DNA from: Bradyrhizobium sp. dw_411
GTDB taxonomy: Bacteria > Pseudomonadota > Alphaproteobacteria > Rhizobiales > Xanthobacteraceae
NCBI RefSeq assembly: GCF_018449695.1
Contig: NZ_JAAVUY010000009.1
Location: forward strand, 1-64,000
DNA length: 64,000 nucleotides
Direction of reading: 5' to 3'
The translations under genes were made by a program, and so were the position numbers. The notes under the pieces are model-generated. The model was not told the DNA's origin and made no database searches. It worked only from the letters and a program-made list of their open reading frames with translations. Shown piece after piece: positions 1 to 9,385 of this stretch. Position 1 is the first letter of the stretch, and each line of letters begins with the position of its first letter.

Positions 1-20
1 AGCCACGAGTCCGGATGTTG

Positions 21-66
21 CATCATCCTTCGAGACGCGCGCAAAGGCGCGCTCCTCAGGATGAGG
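21..66. repeat. Dispersed palindromic repeat, family A
   Basis: An imperfect palindrome of the form CATCCTTCGAGACGC...loop...GCTCCTCAGGATGAGG. The same core recurs, in both orientations, at 3961-4087, 47400-47545 and 51186-51299, always between genes and with compensating changes in the arms. It sits just past the end of the first autotransporter and probably acts as a REP-like extragenic element. Confidence 0.8.
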
Positions 67-78
67 ACGGTGTCGCCC

Positions 79-3000
79 TCACCACGCGTATCGCACCACG
101 CCCTTGCCGGCATAGCTCGATGTCACATTGGAGAACTCGCCTTCGAACGTCGCGGCGACCGACCAGTTGTTGCGCCACTTCATTTCAATGGACGCGGTAG
201 TCAACGCCGAGTCCGATCCCTGTGCCGCGCCGTTCACGACAAACGACGCACCGGGCAATGTCTGGAACGTCGCGCCGACCGAGCGGCCCGGATCGTAATC
301 ATGCGCCCAGGCAAAGCGGCTGCGCAGCGTGAGGATGCCGTCCTGCACCGCGTAGGATTTGTCGGTGCGGAAACCGACTTCGCTGCGCGGATCGGTCACG
401 CTCTTGGCGCCGTAAGCCAGCGCAAAGTTATTGGTGCCGGCCGTCGCCTGCTCCGCATAAGCAGGCAGATCGAACGTCGTGAACTGCGCGGCTCCATAAG
501 GCGTGATGCCGATGCCGCCGATCCATGGCGTGACAAGGCGATAGCCGCCTTCGATGCGGCCCGAATAGGCATTGGCGTTAAAGCGCGCCTGTAGCTGATC
601 GAAACCGGCCAACGTCACCGTGCGATTGGTGGTGATGTCCTGCCAGCCGTAAGCCAGCGCGCCGGCGATATAGGCGACACCCATGGTGTGGCGGACATAC
701 ACGCCAGCCTGGAACAGATCGGAGCGGCCGCTGCCGAGACCATTGCCGATGGTGTAACTGGTGCCGCCACCGGCCAGCGCAAAGCCCGCGATCGTGTTCG
801 GCGAGATCAGATAGTCGGCACCCACGGCCGTGCCGGCGATACGGCTGGTCGAACCGTTAGTGCCGGCCGCGACGCTGCCATCCGTCGTTTGCGAACCACC
901 AAAACCCGCGGCCCACACGTTCCAGCGTGGCTCGAAATTCTGCGGCGGCTTCTTGGTGAACATCGCATAGGCGTCGCGTTCGGCAGCGCTGCGCGTGCGG
1001 CCATCGGAAGCGTAGGCACTGGCATCGCTCTCCGATGCAAAACCACTCACGCCATTGCCCGGCGTCGATGTCGTGCCGCGATTGAAGGGATCGAGCATCG
1101 TGCCCATGAAAGTGTTCATCGCGCTGAAGGTCGCCTGCTGCGTGCCGCTCGCGGCCTCGCCCGACAATTGGTTGAGCGCAGCATTATAACCGGGTAGCGA
1201 GGTGACACCGTTAAGCAGCACATTGAATATCGGGCCACCGAGACCCGCAGTCTGCGCCGCACCGTTGAGCGCATTGCCGAACACAGTCTGGTTGACGCCG
1301 AGGCCGGCCACCGCGAAATTGACGCCTGCGCTTTTCACGACGACGTCGGTCGCGTTGGGAAATACCAATTGCGCCTGCAGCGCCGGGCTCACCAGCAGCG
1401 ACAAGCCGTTATTGGTAGCGCCGCCTGCCGCCGACACAATGGTCTGCTGGAACGCGCCAAGTTGTGGATTCGACACCTGCACCTGCACGACGCCCGCCAT
1501 GTTGGCGGTTCCCGACACGTTGACCCGGTCAGCGCTGGCGCCGGCCATGTCGATAGCCAGCCGTCCGGTCGTGGTCTGCACGAGGTTGCCGATCAAGGCT
1601 GTGGTCTGAATCATGCCCGCGCCGCCCGGCGACAGCGTGCCGGCATTGGTCAGCGTGTTGCCCGCGCCGAGATTGACGCTGGCGCCAGAATTAAACAGCC
1701 CGCCCGCCATGTTGTTGAAGGCGTTTGTCCCGGCTCCCAGATCGACATTGCCGATCACGGTGCCGAAATTGCTGACGGTGTCGTTGCCCGTGCTGGCCAC
1801 GATCGCCAACCCCGACAGGGCCATCACCGTGCCCCGGTTGACCAGCGTGTTGTCGGTCCCGCCAAGGAGGGCAACACCCGCCCCGAGCCCCGTCCCGCCG
1901 GACACCGTACCCGAGGTGACGGTAACGTTGATCGGAGCGCCGAGGCCGAGGGTTTCGCCGACGATCCCGTACGTCGCGTTGCCGGTGGTGACGATGTTGC
2001 CGGCCGATGTCACCGTGACAGCGCCATGGCCGACGGCCAAAATCCCGGCGCCGGTGTCACCCGCGGTGGTGATGTTGCCGGTCGAAGTCACGGCGAGCGC
2101 GCCAGTGCCACTCGAGGCGAAGGCAAAAATCGCAGTCGCGTTGCCTGCGGTAGTAAGGTTGCCGGTCGAGGTCACCGTCAAGGCGCCGAGGCTCCTGGCG
2201 TTAATCGCGTAGGAACCGCCGCCTGTGGTGGCGATGTTGCCGGTCGATACAATCGTTACCGCCACAGAGCCCGAAGCAACAATCCCGGACGCGCCGGTGC
2301 CCGTCGTGGTGATGTTGCCGGTCGACGTCACCGTGATGGCACCGGTAAAATTGATATCTTGAAAGACACGAATCCCGGACGCGTTGGCACCCTGGGTGGT
2401 GATGTTGCCAGTGGAGGTCACCGTCAGGGTACCGGCGTAATTGCCGCTCTGGGCGGCATAAATCCCGTGCGCATTGTCGCCCGCGGTCGCGATATTGCCG
2501 GTCGAGGTCACCGTTACAGCGCCTGTACCAAAGACGAGAATCCCGTCGCCGCTAGCACCAGCGGTGGAAATGTTGCCGGTCGAGGTCACGTTGATCGCAG
2601 CGCCGTGGCCGCTGCGGACCAAAATACCAAGACCGTCATCGCCCGCGATGGTGATGTTGCCCTTTGAGAGTACGGTGATGGCGCCGCCCCCGCCATAGGC
2701 TTGAATTCCGTTCGAGAGCATCCCCCCCGTGCTGATGTTACCGGTCGAGGTCATCGTCACCGCGCCGAAGCTGTTGGCATAAAGCCCTGACGCGCTATTG
2801 CCCCTGGTGAGGACGTTGCCAGTCGAAGTCACCGTCACCGTGCCGCCGCTGCTGAAAATTCCGAACGCGTAATTGCCCGCGGTAGCGATGTTGCCGGTTG
2901 AGGTCACAGTCACCAGGCCATCATTGTTCGACGCAAAAATCCCGCGCGCCTGGAGGCCCGTGGTGGTGATGTTGCCGGTCGAGGTCACCGTCGTCACGCT

Positions 3001-3732
3001 GCCGTGGCCGTGGCCCACGCCGAGGATCCCAGACCCCGTGGTGGTGATATTGCCGCTCGAGGTCAGCACAACATCGCCGGCCGTACTATAGGCCTTGATC
3101 CCGAACGCGTTGAGACCCGCTGTGACAACGTTACCGGTCGACGTCACCGTCGCCGTTGCGCCGGAAACGCTGAAGGCCGCGGAATAGATCCCGCCCGCGT
3201 TGTTGCCGGTGGTGCTGATATTCCCGGTTGAGGTTACCGTGGATGCGAGGCTGCTGATGGCATCGATCGCGTAGGCGCTGGCGCCCGTGGTGGCAATGTT
3301 GCCTGTCGAGGTCACGCTCACCGCCAGGGAGCCGTTGGCATAAATTCCCTTCGCATTGGCGGTGGTGATGCCGAACGCGCCGGTGTTGCTGGTGATGGTG
3401 ATGGCGCCGGCAGAACTAAAGCTGATCCCGGCCGTGCCGCTCGCAGGTGCGATGGCCTGGTTCAAATTGTTGACGTTGAGGGTGGTGACCGGCGGCGCCG
3501 TAAAATCGGTGCCGCTGGCGATCCCGGCGGATTGATTGCCGCTACAGGTCTCGATGGTGCCGCCACCGGATGGCGTGCAGGCATCCGGCCCCGCCAGCGC
3601 CGGGCCCCCGAACGCCAGCGACAGCGCGCCAGCGGCAACCGTCCCGAGAAACGCATCCCGGAAACGCAGCCCTATTTGCTGACTCGCACGGCCCGCGGCA
3701 ACGTTGCCCGGGCAAGCCCACACGTCAGTCAT
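79..3732 (-). CDS. Autotransporter with a 17-fold repeat passenger
   Basis: This 1217-residue protein is a type V (autotransporter) outer-membrane protein. A signal-peptide-like hydrophobic stretch lies at about residues 28-48, ending in ALA-G, after an extended N-region. Residues about 139-580 hold 17 copies of a roughly 25-30-residue unit with the core TSTGNIxTxG, which should form a parallel beta-helix passenger. Residues about 930-1217 are the translocating beta-barrel, ending in an aromatic residue (VRYAW) as these barrels do. The barrel is closely similar to that of the autotransporter at 10128-13742, so the two are paralogs by duplication or domain sharing. I see no catalytic domain in the passenger; adhesion or surface structure is the usual role, but that is inference. 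The start is an ATG preceded by GGGGCT. Confidence 0.9.
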   Translation of the reverse strand: MTDVWACPGNVAAGRASQQIGLRFRDAFLGTVAAGALSLAFGGPALAGPDACTPSGGGTIETCSGNQSAGIASGTDFTAPPVTTLNVNNLNQAIAPASGTAGISFSSAGAITITSNTGAFGITTANAKGIYANGSLAVSVTSTGNIATTGASAYAIDAISSLASTVTSTGNISTTGNNAGGIYSAAFSVSGATATVTSTGNVVTAGLNAFGIKAYSTAGDVVLTSSGNITTTGSGILGVGHGHGSVTTVTSTGNITTTGLQARGIFASNNDGLVTVTSTGNIATAGNYAFGIFSSGGTVTVTSTGNVLTRGNSASGLYANSFGAVTMTSTGNISTGGMLSNGIQAYGGGGAITVLSKGNITIAGDDGLGILVRSGHGAAINVTSTGNISTAGASGDGILVFGTGAVTVTSTGNIATAGDNAHGIYAAQSGNYAGTLTVTSTGNITTQGANASGIRVFQDINFTGAITVTSTGNITTTGTGASGIVASGSVAVTIVSTGNIATTGGGSYAINARSLGALTVTSTGNLTTAGNATAIFAFASSGTGALAVTSTGNITTAGDTGAGILAVGHGAVTVTSAGNIVTTGNATYGIVGETLGLGAPINVTVTSGTVSGGTGLGAGVALLGGTDNTLVNRGTVMALSGLAIVASTGNDTVSNFGTVIGNVDLGAGTNAFNNMAGGLFNSGASVNLGAGNTLTNAGTLSPGGAGMIQTTALIGNLVQTTTGRLAIDMAGASADRVNVSGTANMAGVVQVQVSNPQLGAFQQTIVSAAGGATNNGLSLLVSPALQAQLVFPNATDVVVKSAGVNFAVAGLGVNQTVFGNALNGAAQTAGLGGPIFNVLLNGVTSLPGYNAALNQLSGEAASGTQQATFSAMNTFMGTMLDPFNRGTTSTPGNGVSGFASESDASAYASDGRTRSAAERDAYAMFTKKPPQNFEPRWNVWAAGFGGSQTTDGSVAAGTNGSTSRIAGTAVGADYLISPNTIAGFALAGGGTSYTIGNGLGSGRSDLFQAGVYVRHTMGVAYIAGALAYGWQDITTNRTVTLAGFDQLQARFNANAYSGRIEGGYRLVTPWIGGIGITPYGAAQFTTFDLPAYAEQATAGTNNFALAYGAKSVTDPRSEVGFRTDKSYAVQDGILTLRSRFAWAHDYDPGRSVGATFQTLPGASFVVNGAAQGSDSALTTASIEMKWRNNWSVAATFEGEFSNVTSSYAGKGVVRYAW

Positions 3733-4195
3733 CGAGCCCCCAACAGCCCCGGGATATTATTTGAAATGATTGATATTGAACATTGCCGCGCGCGTCTAAT
3801 CCGCGGCGAGCGGCATCCATCAAAACAGGTCCCAAAATGCAGCCTTGCGGCAACACTCGCGGGAAAATTGTCGGAAAGATCGATCGACCACCAAAAATGG
3901 TCACACGGTGGACCGCGCTTTCAAATTTTGCTGGCAGCGCAAGACTGCGAAGCAAGCATAGTCCTCATCCTGAAGAGCGCGCCCTTGCGCGCGTCTCGAA
4001 GGATGGGCGGCGAGTCCAAATGTTGCATCCATCCTTCGAGATGCGGCCTAAAGGCCGCTCCTCAGGATAAGGCCGGGTGAGGATGAGGCGGTGGACCGCG
4101 CTTCCAAGCCGTGTCACATAGCAAAACCTGATAGCCAGACATCTGAGCCTCGCCGTAACAATGACGCGCGCCAGAGACCTAAGGACCTAACGCAG
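3733..4195. other. Intergenic region with repeats
   Basis: No convincing gene lies here. The stretch contains the divergent promoter area of the autotransporter, two family-A palindromes, and a short direct repeat (GGTGGACCGCGCTT) at about 3908 and 4089. Small ORFs in this stretch overlap the repeats and lack ribosome binding sites. Confidence 0.6.
3961..4087. repeat. Family A palindromic repeat pair
   Basis: Two family-A units in opposite orientation (3963-4005 and about 4025-4068) separated by a short spacer. The flanking AGTCC..ATGTTGCATC also matches the flank of the unit at 21-66, so the repeated block is longer than the palindrome itself. Confidence 0.8.
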
Positions 4196-5251
4196 TTGAC
4201 CGACGCCCCCGCCCCGCTGCCGCAACTGACATCGGCGCACATCACCTGCTCGCGCGGCATGGCGGGCTGGCTGCAGGCCAATCAGGTCAGCCTCGCCTTC
4301 ACCTCGTACCAGACCGGCAGACTCTACCTCGTCGGCGTCGATGATGCCGGCGGTCTTGCGATCCACGAGGTCGGCACCGGCCGCGCGATGGGGGTGTGGG
4401 CCGACGCGCAGCGCCTGGTGCTGGCGACCGCCTTCCAGGTCTGGCGCTTCGAAAATATCCTGGGCCCCGACCAGACCATGAACGGCGCCGATCGCTATTA
4501 TGTGCCGCGGGTCGGGCACACCACCGGCGAGATCGACATCCACGACATCAGCGTGCTCAGCGATGGCCGTATCGTATTCGTCAACACCGCCTATTCCTGC
4601 CTGTCGCTGCTGTCGCCGGTGCACGCCTTCCGCGTGTTGTGGAAACCGCCGTTCATCTCGAAACTCGCCGCCGAAGATCGCTGTCATCTCAACGGCCTCG
4701 CGGTCAAAGACGGCGAAGTGGCTTGGGTGACGGCGACCAGCCGCAGCGACGTGATCGGCGGCTGGCGGGCGCGCCGCGCCGAGGGCGGCATTGTGATCGA
4801 TGTCGCAAGCGGCGCCATCGTCACCGAGAAACTCTCGATGCCGCATTCGCCGCGCTGGTACGGCAACAAACTCTGGGTGCTGAACTCAGGCTCCGGGCAT
4901 CTCGGCACCGTCGATCTCGGCAGCGGCGACTTCACGCCGCGCGCGTTCTGTCCGGGCTTCCTGCGTGGGCTGGCGTTCCACAACAACCATGCTGTGGTCG
5001 GCCTCTCGCTATCACGCGACGGGTCGTTCTCGGGCCTCGCACTCGACGACGAGATGAAGAAGCGCGACGCCGACGGCTGGTGCGGCCTTCAGATCGTCAA
5101 CCTCGCCTCCGGCGACATCGTGCAATGGATCCGAATCGAGGGCGCGGTGAGCGAACTCTATGACGTCGCGGTGCTGCCCGGCGTGCGGCGGCCGATGGCG
5201 GCCTCCTTCACCGGCCCCGAGATCAACGATCCCCTCACCTTCGAGATGTGA
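4196..5251 (+). CDS. TIGR03032-like protein of unknown function
   Basis: The predicted 351-residue protein matches in pattern the TIGR03032 conserved hypothetical family: a SYQTGRLYLVG stretch near the N-terminus, ATAFQVWRFEN, then YVPRVGHTTGEIDIHD and NSGSGHLG further on. The alternating strand-like segments suggest a beta-propeller, but the biochemical role is not known. The open frame extends upstream to a GTG at 4091, but that start lies inside a dispersed repeat. I prefer the TTG at 4196, which has AAGGA about 11 bases upstream and begins where the conserved sequence begins. It is a single gene with no signal peptide and no obvious operon partner. Confidence 0.7.
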   Translation: MTDAPAPLPQLTSAHITCSRGMAGWLQANQVSLAFTSYQTGRLYLVGVDDAGGLAIHEVGTGRAMGVWADAQRLVLATAFQVWRFENILGPDQTMNGADRYYVPRVGHTTGEIDIHDISVLSDGRIVFVNTAYSCLSLLSPVHAFRVLWKPPFISKLAAEDRCHLNGLAVKDGEVAWVTATSRSDVIGGWRARRAEGGIVIDVASGAIVTEKLSMPHSPRWYGNKLWVLNSGSGHLGTVDLGSGDFTPRAFCPGFLRGLAFHNNHAVVGLSLSRDGSFSGLALDDEMKKRDADGWCGLQIVNLASGDIVQWIRIEGAVSELYDVAVLPGVRRPMAASFTGPEINDPLTFEM

Positions 5252-5373
5252 GGCGCCCAACTCGCGTTTGGGCACCGTGAGACGCGATGCGGCGCGGTGA
5301 CATGACAGGTTCATGTTAGGCCGTCATTTTATGGGGACGCTTTTGTCGAAGCAGCCCATTTCACGGATCTTAA

Positions 5374-6513
5374 ATGATTGCCCGCGGTGCAGACCGGAGC
5401 GTCGATTGCCTGACGCCTGTTTCCAGAGTGCTTTATTTGATGTTGCTTGCCGGCCTGCTGTTCTGGCTCGCCCCACCGATGGCCCGCGCATTGGATGCCG
5501 AACCGGCGCAGGCCCCGCCGCTTCGGATTGCCGTCTATGACGTGCCGCCTTACGGCTACACCAACCCGGACGGCTCGATATCCGGCATCAGCGTCGACCT
5601 GTGGCGCCGGATCGCGGAGCGGCTGGAACGGCAATTCAAGCTGATCCCGGTGGCGGACATGGAATCGATCCTGGGCGGTCTTGAGCAGGGCCGTTTCGAC
5701 GCGGCAATCGGCGCGATCACGATCACATCGGAACGCGAGAAGCGCGTGGATTTTTCCTATCCCGCCCACCGATCCGGCGTCGCGGTCGCGCTACGCAAGG
5801 ATAAAGGGACGCTGTCGGCGCTGCGCTCCTACGGCGCGGCGACGACGGAGCTGAGCCCGCTGATTTTCGGCAGCCTGGCGATGCTGATTTTTATCGGCGT
5901 CATGATGTGGGTGATCGAACGCCGTCACCCCTCGGCGCTGGGATCAGAATCCTCCGTGGTCACGCTGCGCGACGGCCTTTACTGGGCCATCGTCACCATG
6001 ACCACCGTGGGCTACGGCGACAAGACGCCGAAATCGACCACCGGCCGCGTCATCGCGGTGTCCTGGATGTTCGCCAGCCTGGTGTGGGTTTCGCTGTTGT
6101 CGACGAGTCTCGTGTCGCGATTGACCGCCGATCGCGTCGAAGCCCGCGAAATGGTCAACACGATCGATCTCGCCAAGAAAAAACTCGCGGCGGTGGCGCA
6201 GTCCTCTGGCGCCGAATATCTCGACGAGCACCGTCTCACTTACGTAAAATTCAACAACCTGCCGGATGCGCTGGACTCGCTGGCCGACGGAAAATCCGAC
6301 GCGGTCGTCAACAGCGTCGGCGCGTTGCAATATCTGATTTCAAAACGTCACGCCAACACCGAGGAAATGCCGCAAGGCCTGCTGGCGCCGGCCTATATGG
6401 CAATCGCGTTGCCAGAGCACAGCCCGCTCAAGCGGCCGATCGACGAGGCGCTGTTGAAGATCACATCCGACCCGGAATGGATCGCGCTCGAGGAACGATT
6501 TTTCGGCAAGTGA
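5374..6513 (+). CDS. GluR0-like ligand-gated potassium channel
   Basis: This 379-residue protein joins a periplasmic amino-acid-binding fold to an ion pore, the layout of the bacterial glutamate receptor GluR0. A signal or membrane segment is at about residues 12-35. The first ligand-binding lobe runs from about 47 to 150 (LRIAVYDVPPYG, then AAIGAITIT). TM1 is at about 160-180, a pore loop carries the potassium selectivity filter TVGYGD (residues 211-216), and TM2 is at about 225-247. The second lobe (about 255-379) ends with SDPEWIALEERFF, typical of SBP_bac_3 domains. The order lobe 1 - TM - pore - TM - lobe 2 is what distinguishes GluR0 from ordinary binding proteins or simple K+ channels. 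The ligand cannot be read from sequence. No transporter genes adjoin it. Confidence 0.85.
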   Translation: MIARGADRSVDCLTPVSRVLYLMLLAGLLFWLAPPMARALDAEPAQAPPLRIAVYDVPPYGYTNPDGSISGISVDLWRRIAERLERQFKLIPVADMESILGGLEQGRFDAAIGAITITSEREKRVDFSYPAHRSGVAVALRKDKGTLSALRSYGAATTELSPLIFGSLAMLIFIGVMMWVIERRHPSALGSESSVVTLRDGLYWAIVTMTTVGYGDKTPKSTTGRVIAVSWMFASLVWVSLLSTSLVSRLTADRVEAREMVNTIDLAKKKLAAVAQSSGAEYLDEHRLTYVKFNNLPDALDSLADGKSDAVVNSVGALQYLISKRHANTEEMPQGLLAPAYMAIALPEHSPLKRPIDEALLKITSDPEWIALEERFFGK

Positions 6514-6519
6514 CTTCAA

Positions 6520-7491
6520 TCAATCGCCTGAGTCCGCCTGCACCAGCGCTTGCAACATCGGGCGGGTCGGCGCGAAGAACGTCACACCGGTATGCGGCGT
6601 CGAGAAATCCAGGAGGCGATCGTAAGCGCCCGGGGGATCGCCGATATACATGCGCTGCAGCATCTTCTCGATCACCCAGAGATACCTGGAATAGCCGATG
6701 AAATAGGTTCCGAATTCCTGCTGCCCCGGCCGGCCGAACGGCATGTTGTCGCGCAGGATGTCATATTCGTTGCCGTCGGCATCCTCGATCGTGGCCAGCG
6801 ACTTGTGCGATTTGCGCGGCGCATCGTCGTCATCGATTTCGATATTGTCGATCTTGGTGCGGCCGATGATCTCCTCCTGCACCGGCGTCGGCGTCTTCGC
6901 CCACGCGCCGAGATCGTGCAGGTACTTCTGAACCACGACATAGCTGCCACCGGCGAAGTCGGCATCTTCCTCGCCGACCAGCGCGGAAGCGGGCAGATCG
7001 AGGCCGGTCGGGTTGGCGGTGCCATCGACAAAGCCCAGAAGGTCGCGCGCATCGAAATATCGAAAGCCCGAGACTTCGTCGACCACGGTGATGCTGTCGC
7101 CGAGATTGTCGAGCAGAATCCGCTCGAACTCAAAGCACAGATCGGTTCGCTCGGAGCGGATATGAAACAACAGGTCGCCCGGGGTAGACGGCGCGTCATG
7201 CGCCGCGCCCTTGATCGCCGCAAACGGTTTCAATTCCTTGGGCCGACCGTCCGAATGAAAACGATCCCAGAGCTCCCTGCCGATCCCGGCAATGCACGAC
7301 AGCCGCCCGGACAGGTCCCGGAATCCGACCGTTTTGACGAGATCGTCGAGCCCTTCAAGGACGAAGGCCACTTTCGCGAGGGCTGTCTGCTCGCTTCCGA
7401 CCGTGACCACCAGAAAAATCGCCGCCTGCGACAGCGGCGCGTCGATGCTCTGCGCGTCGATCGGCACCCTGTCCCAATTTTTACCTGACAT
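6520..7491 (-). CDS. DyP-type heme peroxidase
   Basis: A 323-residue dye-decolorizing peroxidase that would oxidise substrates with H2O2 using heme. The family signature GFVDGTANP, with the catalytic Asp at about residue 156, is intact, and the conserved C-terminal part contains FGRPGQQEFGTYFIGYSR. There is no signal peptide, so it is probably cytoplasmic; no encapsulin gene is adjacent. The ATG at 7491 follows a GGGGAA stretch and matches the usual N-terminus better than an upstream in-frame start at 7542. It converges with the channel gene, the two stops being only a few bases apart. Confidence 0.9.
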   Translation of the reverse strand: MSGKNWDRVPIDAQSIDAPLSQAAIFLVVTVGSEQTALAKVAFVLEGLDDLVKTVGFRDLSGRLSCIAGIGRELWDRFHSDGRPKELKPFAAIKGAAHDAPSTPGDLLFHIRSERTDLCFEFERILLDNLGDSITVVDEVSGFRYFDARDLLGFVDGTANPTGLDLPASALVGEEDADFAGGSYVVVQKYLHDLGAWAKTPTPVQEEIIGRTKIDNIEIDDDDAPRKSHKSLATIEDADGNEYDILRDNMPFGRPGQQEFGTYFIGYSRYLWVIEKMLQRMYIGDPPGAYDRLLDFSTPHTGVTFFAPTRPMLQALVQADSGD

Positions 7492-7611
7492 TCCAAATTC
7501 CCCACTTGCCGCGGGGAAGATATCGCGATCGCACACGCGCACGCAACAGCGCAGGAATTTTTCGGCTTCAATTTTCGGGTAGATACGGCCGGAAGAATGA
7601 AAGAGTAAGCG

Positions 7612-8871
7612 CTATTCGTCCTCGAACTCGTCTTCCTCGTTGACCTTCGCGGTCTTGTGCCGGGCCTGTGGCTTGCTGATCGACCCTGTCGTGAACGGCT
7701 CGCGCGAGCCGGACGCATAGGGATTGCGTTGTTGCGCGCGCGCGGCGACTTCCTCGCCCGACATTGCGGCTGGCTGGCAGATCAGGCGCCGGGACGCGCG
7801 GCGCATCAGGTCGACGTGGATGTGATCGTAATGATAGACATTGGAGCCGGGCGCCAGCACGGTGGTGAATTGCTGGCAGGCCGAGGCCTGCACGTCATGC
7901 AGAAAGCCCTGCTCTTCCGGCATCCCCTTCCAGCCGTCCTTGACCGAAATGCGCCGTCCATCGGCCAGCGTGAAGGCGGCGATGTCGAGCGCGTTGCCGA
8001 AGGCGTGTTCGGAAATATGCGCATTGGCGTTGCCGTTCATGCCGCGGCAGGAATACGCCGATATCTGCTTGATCTCGACCACGCGCGCGCCGAACCAGCG
8101 CATCGCGGCAGGCTGCACGGAATCGGCGAGCCAGCGATCGAGCACCGAGACGATCGGGCACGCCAGCGTCGCGACCGGTTTGACCGCGACCGGTCCGACC
8201 GCGCTGACGGGATTGCCCTGCGAAGGCCCGAGCCGCGGCAGGGGCGCGGCTGCGGCAGCATCGGGACGCTCCGAATAGAGTGCGGCATAGGGCGGCCGCT
8301 GCGGATAGGGTTGCTGCGGATAGGTTTGTTGCTGCGGGTAAGCCTGTTGCGGGGCTTGCTGTTGCGAATACGACCGCTGCGGTGGCGGCGACCGGTAGTC
8401 CGGCGTGCCGTCGGGCGGCAGATTGATCTGGTCTTCGTACTGCGAAACACCGGGCGCACTCAGCGAAATCGGACCGCTGGATGGCGCGCCATAGCCGGGC
8501 GCGCGCTGCGCATTGTCGGGATAAAGCGGCGCGCGTGGCGGAGGCGGCGGTTGCGAGCCGGGCCAGCGCGGCTGATTGCCGATGGTGCCGGGCGGCCGCA
8601 GATCTTCGTCAGCAAAACCGAACGAGCTGTTGCTTTCGCCGAGTGCGGCGACCTTGAGCGGAAACTCCGCGCCGCACATCCCGGGGCCCGAGATCGGATC
8701 GATCCGGACCAGTTCGGGACTCTCTTTAACGGCGCCGGATTTCAGGCAAGCGATCTCGGCCTCGGCCCGCCACGGTTCGCGCTCTTCGGACTGAAAATAG
8801 CCGCGACCGCAACCCGCCAACGAGACAAGGACGAAGGAGCCGACGAGATACAAACGAACTCCGCGCGTCAT
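7612..8871 (-). CDS. Extensin-like lipoprotein
   Basis: A 419-residue envelope protein. The N-terminus is a lipoprotein signal with lipobox LAGC at about residues 19-22. The middle (about residues 95-225) is a Pro/Gln/Tyr-rich low-complexity linker including repeated QQ-YPQQ stretches. The C-terminal 160 residues match the extensin-like C-terminal family (SEHAFGNALDIAAF and HYDHIHVDLMRR), whose His/Asp arrangement resembles LAS-type peptidoglycan peptidases. A role at the cell wall is likely, but the catalytic activity of this family is not established here. Confidence 0.85.
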   Translation of the reverse strand: MTRGVRLYLVGSFVLVSLAGCGRGYFQSEEREPWRAEAEIACLKSGAVKESPELVRIDPISGPGMCGAEFPLKVAALGESNSSFGFADEDLRPPGTIGNQPRWPGSQPPPPPRAPLYPDNAQRAPGYGAPSSGPISLSAPGVSQYEDQINLPPDGTPDYRSPPPQRSYSQQQAPQQAYPQQQTYPQQPYPQRPPYAALYSERPDAAAAAPLPRLGPSQGNPVSAVGPVAVKPVATLACPIVSVLDRWLADSVQPAAMRWFGARVVEIKQISAYSCRGMNGNANAHISEHAFGNALDIAAFTLADGRRISVKDGWKGMPEEQGFLHDVQASACQQFTTVLAPGSNVYHYDHIHVDLMRRASRRLICQPAAMSGEEVAARAQQRNPYASGSREPFTTGSISKPQARHKTAKVNEEDEFEDE

Positions 8872-9060
8872 GCGCGCAATCTCAACGAATATATTTAAGG
8901 ACTCTTCAACGCGTTGATTTCACGACTCTTTAACCACGTTGGGGAACCCCGGCCTGGCCGCGCGAGCGCGGATAGACAGCAACGCTGCCTTTTTTGGCGG
9001 GGAACGCCCTGTTATTCTCTGCGTTAAAGCGGGCAGCGACGTAAACCCCGGAGGTTTCCG

Positions 9061-9144
9061 ATGTCCATCGCCAGCAGGCTAAGCGTGGTCACCGCGTATA
9101 TCGCTTTTGCCTTTGTCGGCGCGATCGTGCTCGGCGTGATCTGA
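9061..9144 (+). CDS. 27-residue hydrophobic membrane peptide
   Basis: A very small ORF starting MSIASRLSVVTAYIAFAF and ending LGVI. It has a strong ribosome binding site (GGAGG about 6 bases before the ATG), a short polar N-terminus and one membrane-spanning hydrophobic stretch. A clean intrinsic terminator follows 27 bases after the stop. Start signal, membrane segment and terminator together argue for a real transcribed small-protein gene, free-standing between convergent and co-directional neighbours. Its function is unknown. Confidence 0.6.
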   Translation: MSIASRLSVVTAYIAFAFVGAIVLGVI

Positions 9145-9170
9145 TCCTTTCAACAGCTTCCCAATGACAA

Positions 9171-9206
9171 GAGCCCGGCGGTTGGATCGCTCCAGCCGCC
9201 GGGCTC
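9171..9206 (+). terminator. Intrinsic terminator after the 27-aa ORF
   Basis: A 16-bp stem (GAGCCCGGCGGTTGGA paired with its near-perfect complement, one G-T pair) with a 4-base loop, followed by TTTGTG. It ends the small-peptide transcript. Confidence 0.8.
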
Positions 9207-9385
9207 TTTGTGCATAGCCTCTGTTATACGTAAGCGGTTTTCAGAAGTTCGGTTCGAGCCGCTTCGGTTACAAATTGACACCTCGGAAGCAGCCCCGCCC
9301 ACGTCCCGTGACGTAGATCACAGAGGCCAACGTCGCCGACGAGTAGGGTCAGCCCAGATCCACCCACCCGCTGGAGGACACAATC

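Noticed and set aside
1369..2667. A 432-codon open frame on the plus strand
   Set aside because: It is antisense to the autotransporter repeats and consists of Arg/Gly-rich shadow translation, with no ribosome binding site or domain.
1950..3330. Regularly spaced DNA repeats that might be a CRISPR array
   Set aside because: The periodicity encodes the TSTGN units of the autotransporter, repeats are imperfect, and the reading frame is continuous.
4091..4195. Upstream GTG start of the TIGR03032-like gene
   Set aside because: The GTG lies inside a repeat-derived stretch and the extra 35 residues are low in similarity; TTG at 4196 has a better ribosome binding site.
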